In this document: positions 62,074 through 64,000 of the stretch, piece after piece
Layout of the letters: each line of letters starts with the position of its first letter
Position numbering within the stretch: the first letter of the stretch is position 1
Source of the DNA: Vibrio amylolyticus
Lineage (GTDB): Bacteria; Pseudomonadota; Gammaproteobacteria; Enterobacterales; Vibrionaceae
Assembly (NCBI RefSeq): GCF_023145695.1
Contig: NZ_JAJHVV010000006.1
Span: 1-64,000, forward strand
Direction of reading: 5' to 3'
DNA length: 64,000 nt
Notes under the pieces: generated by a model
The model's input: only the letters and a program-made list of their open reading frames with translations
Told to the model about the DNA's origin: nothing
Databases searched by the model: none
Translations under genes and position numbers: made by a program

Positions 62074-63702
62074 ATGAGTAAAGAATCAACAAAAAACACC
62101 AAGGTAGTTGGAAGAGTTTTACTGCCTTCATTGCTGATAAACCTTCTTTCACTCGCTGTACCTTTAACAGTTTTGCAGATTTATGATCGGATTTTACCGA
62201 ATCAAAGCTATGGTACCGCCACGCTACTGTTAGCCGGCGCTGCGTTAGCCGTAGGAATGGAAGCGTTAATCCGCTTTGTGCGCAGTTGGCTACTTGCTGC
62301 GGCAGCGAGCAACACTGAGAAGGCAACATTTGAAGGTATTATTACTCGGCTTTCTTCAGCATCACCTCTAGACATACTGCGTCTTGGTTTAGGGGGGGTA
62401 GAGCAAGGTTTGAGTGCAATACCAAAATTAAAGGAATGGTATTCCGGTGGTGTTATTGCTGGATTTATCGACCTTCCGTTTGCTCTCATTTTCTTAAGCT
62501 TGGTCGCGTACATTGGTGGTGAGTTGGTGTTCATTCCAGTTGCTGTCTGGTTGCTGACCCTAAGCATTGTTTGGGTCTCTTCATTCCGAGTGAAGCAACT
62601 GAGTGAAGAAGCCTCTTTAGCAGAGCAGCAACGAAAAGCCTTTCTAATTTTGATGGCGCAAACAATTCAGGGCATTAAACGACAGGCGATCGAGTCTCGT
62701 ATTTTTAGCCAGTTCAAACGCCTTAACCACTCCCGGTCTCTCTCTAAAGCAAGTGAAGAAACGCAAAATGCGTTTGCTCAAGAGTGTATCCAATTAGCTG
62801 CATTGGCAACTTCTGTTGCGCTAGTTGTCGTTGGCAGTTTATGGGTACTTGATGGAGAACTCACAACAGGTGGTCTTGCTGCGTGTTCAATTTTGTCTGG
62901 GCGAGCGGTCGCACCGTTAAGTGCCTTAGTCGGAGTTAGAATAAAGCTAAATTCGATTCACAGTGCACAACAGGCGATAAACGAGCTTGAACAAATCGAA
63001 TCGAATACAGTACCTATCATTAAAGAGAGTCAAGTACTAGTCAACCAGATACAGTTTCGCTCAATTAACATCGACCGATTTGGTATAGGTTATACGTTGG
63101 ATCTCACTGCGGCACAGGGTGACTGCATAATCCTTGATAGTGAAGATCGTCATATTAACAGTCACATGCTGTCGTGTTTGAGTGGTGTAGACGTATGGCG
63201 CTCAGGAAGCGCCTATATTGATACATCGAATGTTAGTTCTAGAGAAGTTAGTGAGCTATCACGACATACTGCTTACTGTAGCGTTAAGGCGCAGTTAATT
63301 GCAGGCACTCTGCTTGATAATATGTGTGGGTTTAATCCCAGTTGCTCTGAGAGAGCCAATCACTATGCTCAACAACTTGGTCTTCATGATCAGATAATGC
63401 GACTGCCCGATGGATTAGAAACGAAGGTCGGCCAAACAAGCACGTCGCTGTTAAGTATGGGGAATACGAAACTACTCAATATCATTACTCAACTTTCAAA
63501 CAGTAAGCCGATTTTGTTTCTGGATAGGCCCGACGCATCGCTTGACCTTGATGCTTTAGAGAAGTTAGCGCATGTTCTTCAACAAGAAAAATCTCGTGGG
63601 CGTTTAATTATTATGGTGACTTACCACCCAGCGCTTCGTGCGCTTGCTAGCAAAGTCGTTTCGATTACTCGTGAATTGGATAAGCAGGAGCATGTTGCAT
63701 GA
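62074..63702 (+). CDS. Type I secretion-like ABC half-transporter with decayed ATPase domain
   Basis: This 542-residue protein has a transmembrane domain of six spans (LLPSLLINLLSLAVPLTVLQ and IYDRILPNQSYGTATLL are typical of type I secretion exporters, related to HlyB/PrtD) and a C-terminal nucleotide-binding domain. The ATPase half is degenerate. Walker A has no GxxGxGK(S/T) (AAQGDCIILDSEDRH in its place). The signature is LSMGNTKLL instead of LSGGQ. After Walker B (ILFLD) the catalytic Glu is Arg (LDRPDASLD). The H-loop His remains (VTYHP). It probably forms a heterodimer with the overlapping downstream protein, which would carry the active site. Confidence 0.85.
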   Translation: MSKESTKNTKVVGRVLLPSLLINLLSLAVPLTVLQIYDRILPNQSYGTATLLLAGAALAVGMEALIRFVRSWLLAAAASNTEKATFEGIITRLSSASPLDILRLGLGGVEQGLSAIPKLKEWYSGGVIAGFIDLPFALIFLSLVAYIGGELVFIPVAVWLLTLSIVWVSSFRVKQLSEEASLAEQQRKAFLILMAQTIQGIKRQAIESRIFSQFKRLNHSRSLSKASEETQNAFAQECIQLAALATSVALVVVGSLWVLDGELTTGGLAACSILSGRAVAPLSALVGVRIKLNSIHSAQQAINELEQIESNTVPIIKESQVLVNQIQFRSINIDRFGIGYTLDLTAAQGDCIILDSEDRHINSHMLSCLSGVDVWRSGSAYIDTSNVSSREVSELSRHTAYCSVKAQLIAGTLLDNMCGFNPSCSERANHYAQQLGLHDQIMRLPDGLETKVGQTSTSLLSMGNTKLLNIITQLSNSKPILFLDRPDASLDLDALEKLAHVLQQEKSRGRLIIMVTYHPALRALASKVVSITRELDKQEHVA

Positions 63703-64000
63703 ATGTACTAGAACAACAGTGCCTAGAGACGCTAAAGGAGCTTGATGCAAATGCGAATATTCAGTTATTCGCGAAGCAGTGGGTCGCTGAGAATGGCGTG
63801 TTGTCGTTGGATGATGTTTTTGCTCTATTTGATCGCCTTCATCTGCCTTACGAATTAGCTGGAAATAGTCAATCTGTTGGTGAGCACAAACTTGTTTTAG
63901 CCCTTCTTGATGAGAAGAGTTTAGTGCTAGGAAACGTTGATTCAGGGCATTTCTACCCTACAGAATTAGATAAGTCATTAACGTCCATACCTTCTCTTTA
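63699..64000 (+). CDS. Partial gene, probable second ABC secretion subunit
   Basis: ATG 63699 overlaps the preceding stop by four bases (ATGA) and the frame stays open to the window end (100 codons). The visible part (MNVLEQQCLETLKEL, LFAKQWVAENG, HKLVLALLDEKSLVLG) looks like a cytoplasmic N-terminal domain, perhaps a degenerate peptidase-C39-like domain as in RtxB/LapB-type exporters. No membrane span or ATPase motif is reached. Pairing with the decayed ABC gene suggests it is the functional partner. Identification is tentative because it is cut off. Confidence 0.6.
   Translation, partial: MNVLEQQCLETLKELDANANIQLFAKQWVAENGVLSLDDVFALFDRLHLPYELAGNSQSVGEHKLVLALLDEKSLVLGNVDSGHFYPTELDKSLTSIPSL

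Noticed and set aside
62208..62567. 119-codon minus-strand frame inside the ABC gene
   Set aside because: Antisense to a well-recognised membrane domain; low-complexity product.

Overview
The window looks like chromosomal DNA of a marine gammaproteobacterium of the family Vibrionaceae, probably genus Vibrio. This is judged from protein resemblance (RNase II, CsdA-type helicase, Kbl/Tdh, RibBX), moderate-to-low G+C and compact gene spacing. In Vibrio cholerae kbl-tdh lies on chromosome II, so a second-chromosome location is plausible but not shown here. No phage structural genes, rRNA or CRISPR array were seen.

1-4.5 kb is an accessory segment ending at a tRNA-Ser(UGA) gene. It holds a remnant and an intact copy of a REP-associated (IS200-like) transposase. 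Between them lies an orphan AHH-nuclease toxin C-terminus with an Imm11-like immunity gene. A small unknown gene and a tyrosine integrase pointing away from the tRNA follow.

4.5-30.3 kb is mostly core: MaoC-like hydratase, PstS-like binding protein, DUF3024 protein, RNase II (rnb), DEAD-box helicase (deaD), an acetaldehyde dehydrogenase with a divergent sigma-54 activator of AcoR type, small stress/detoxification-like enzymes, an HD-GYP sensor, YcdX, cytochrome b562, a LysR regulator, a chemoreceptor, the threonine-degradation operon kbl-tdh, a bacterial voltage-gated sodium channel and an unknown envelope protein.

30.7-47.2 kb is the most striking region. A roughly 3,700-residue exported protein made of about 23 DUF11-like beta domains is followed, with a 4-bp overlap, by a 1,184-residue outer-membrane protein. 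Next come a lipoprotein carrying two OmpA domains and an MscS-like channel. It reads as a surface-structure system in which the barrel and the peptidoglycan-binding lipoprotein assemble or anchor the giant protein.

47.2-50.5 kb holds a sparse region with a tandem hexamer repeat, a perfect 16-bp inverted repeat and a possible 33-aa membrane microprotein. It also holds a lipase-like hydrolase, a glycine-zipper lipoprotein and a 57-aa membrane protein behind a CRP-like site.

50.5-61.1 kb is a catabolic locus: a SorC-family regulator divergent from rpiB-like, TRAP transporter (dctPQM), pdxA-like, dhaK, dhaL, tpiA-like, a TIM-barrel isomerase and ribBX. The combination of DhaKL kinase, a TIM-barrel isomerase and TpiA-like and RpiB-like isomerases matches the logic of tetrulose (erythrulose/threitol/erythritol) breakdown to D-erythrose 4-phosphate. 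A PdxA-type dehydrogenase and a RibB enzyme are unusual additions.

61.4-64 kb holds a small membrane protein, then a type I secretion-like ABC protein with a decayed ATPase site, overlapped by the start of a second gene that runs off the window.
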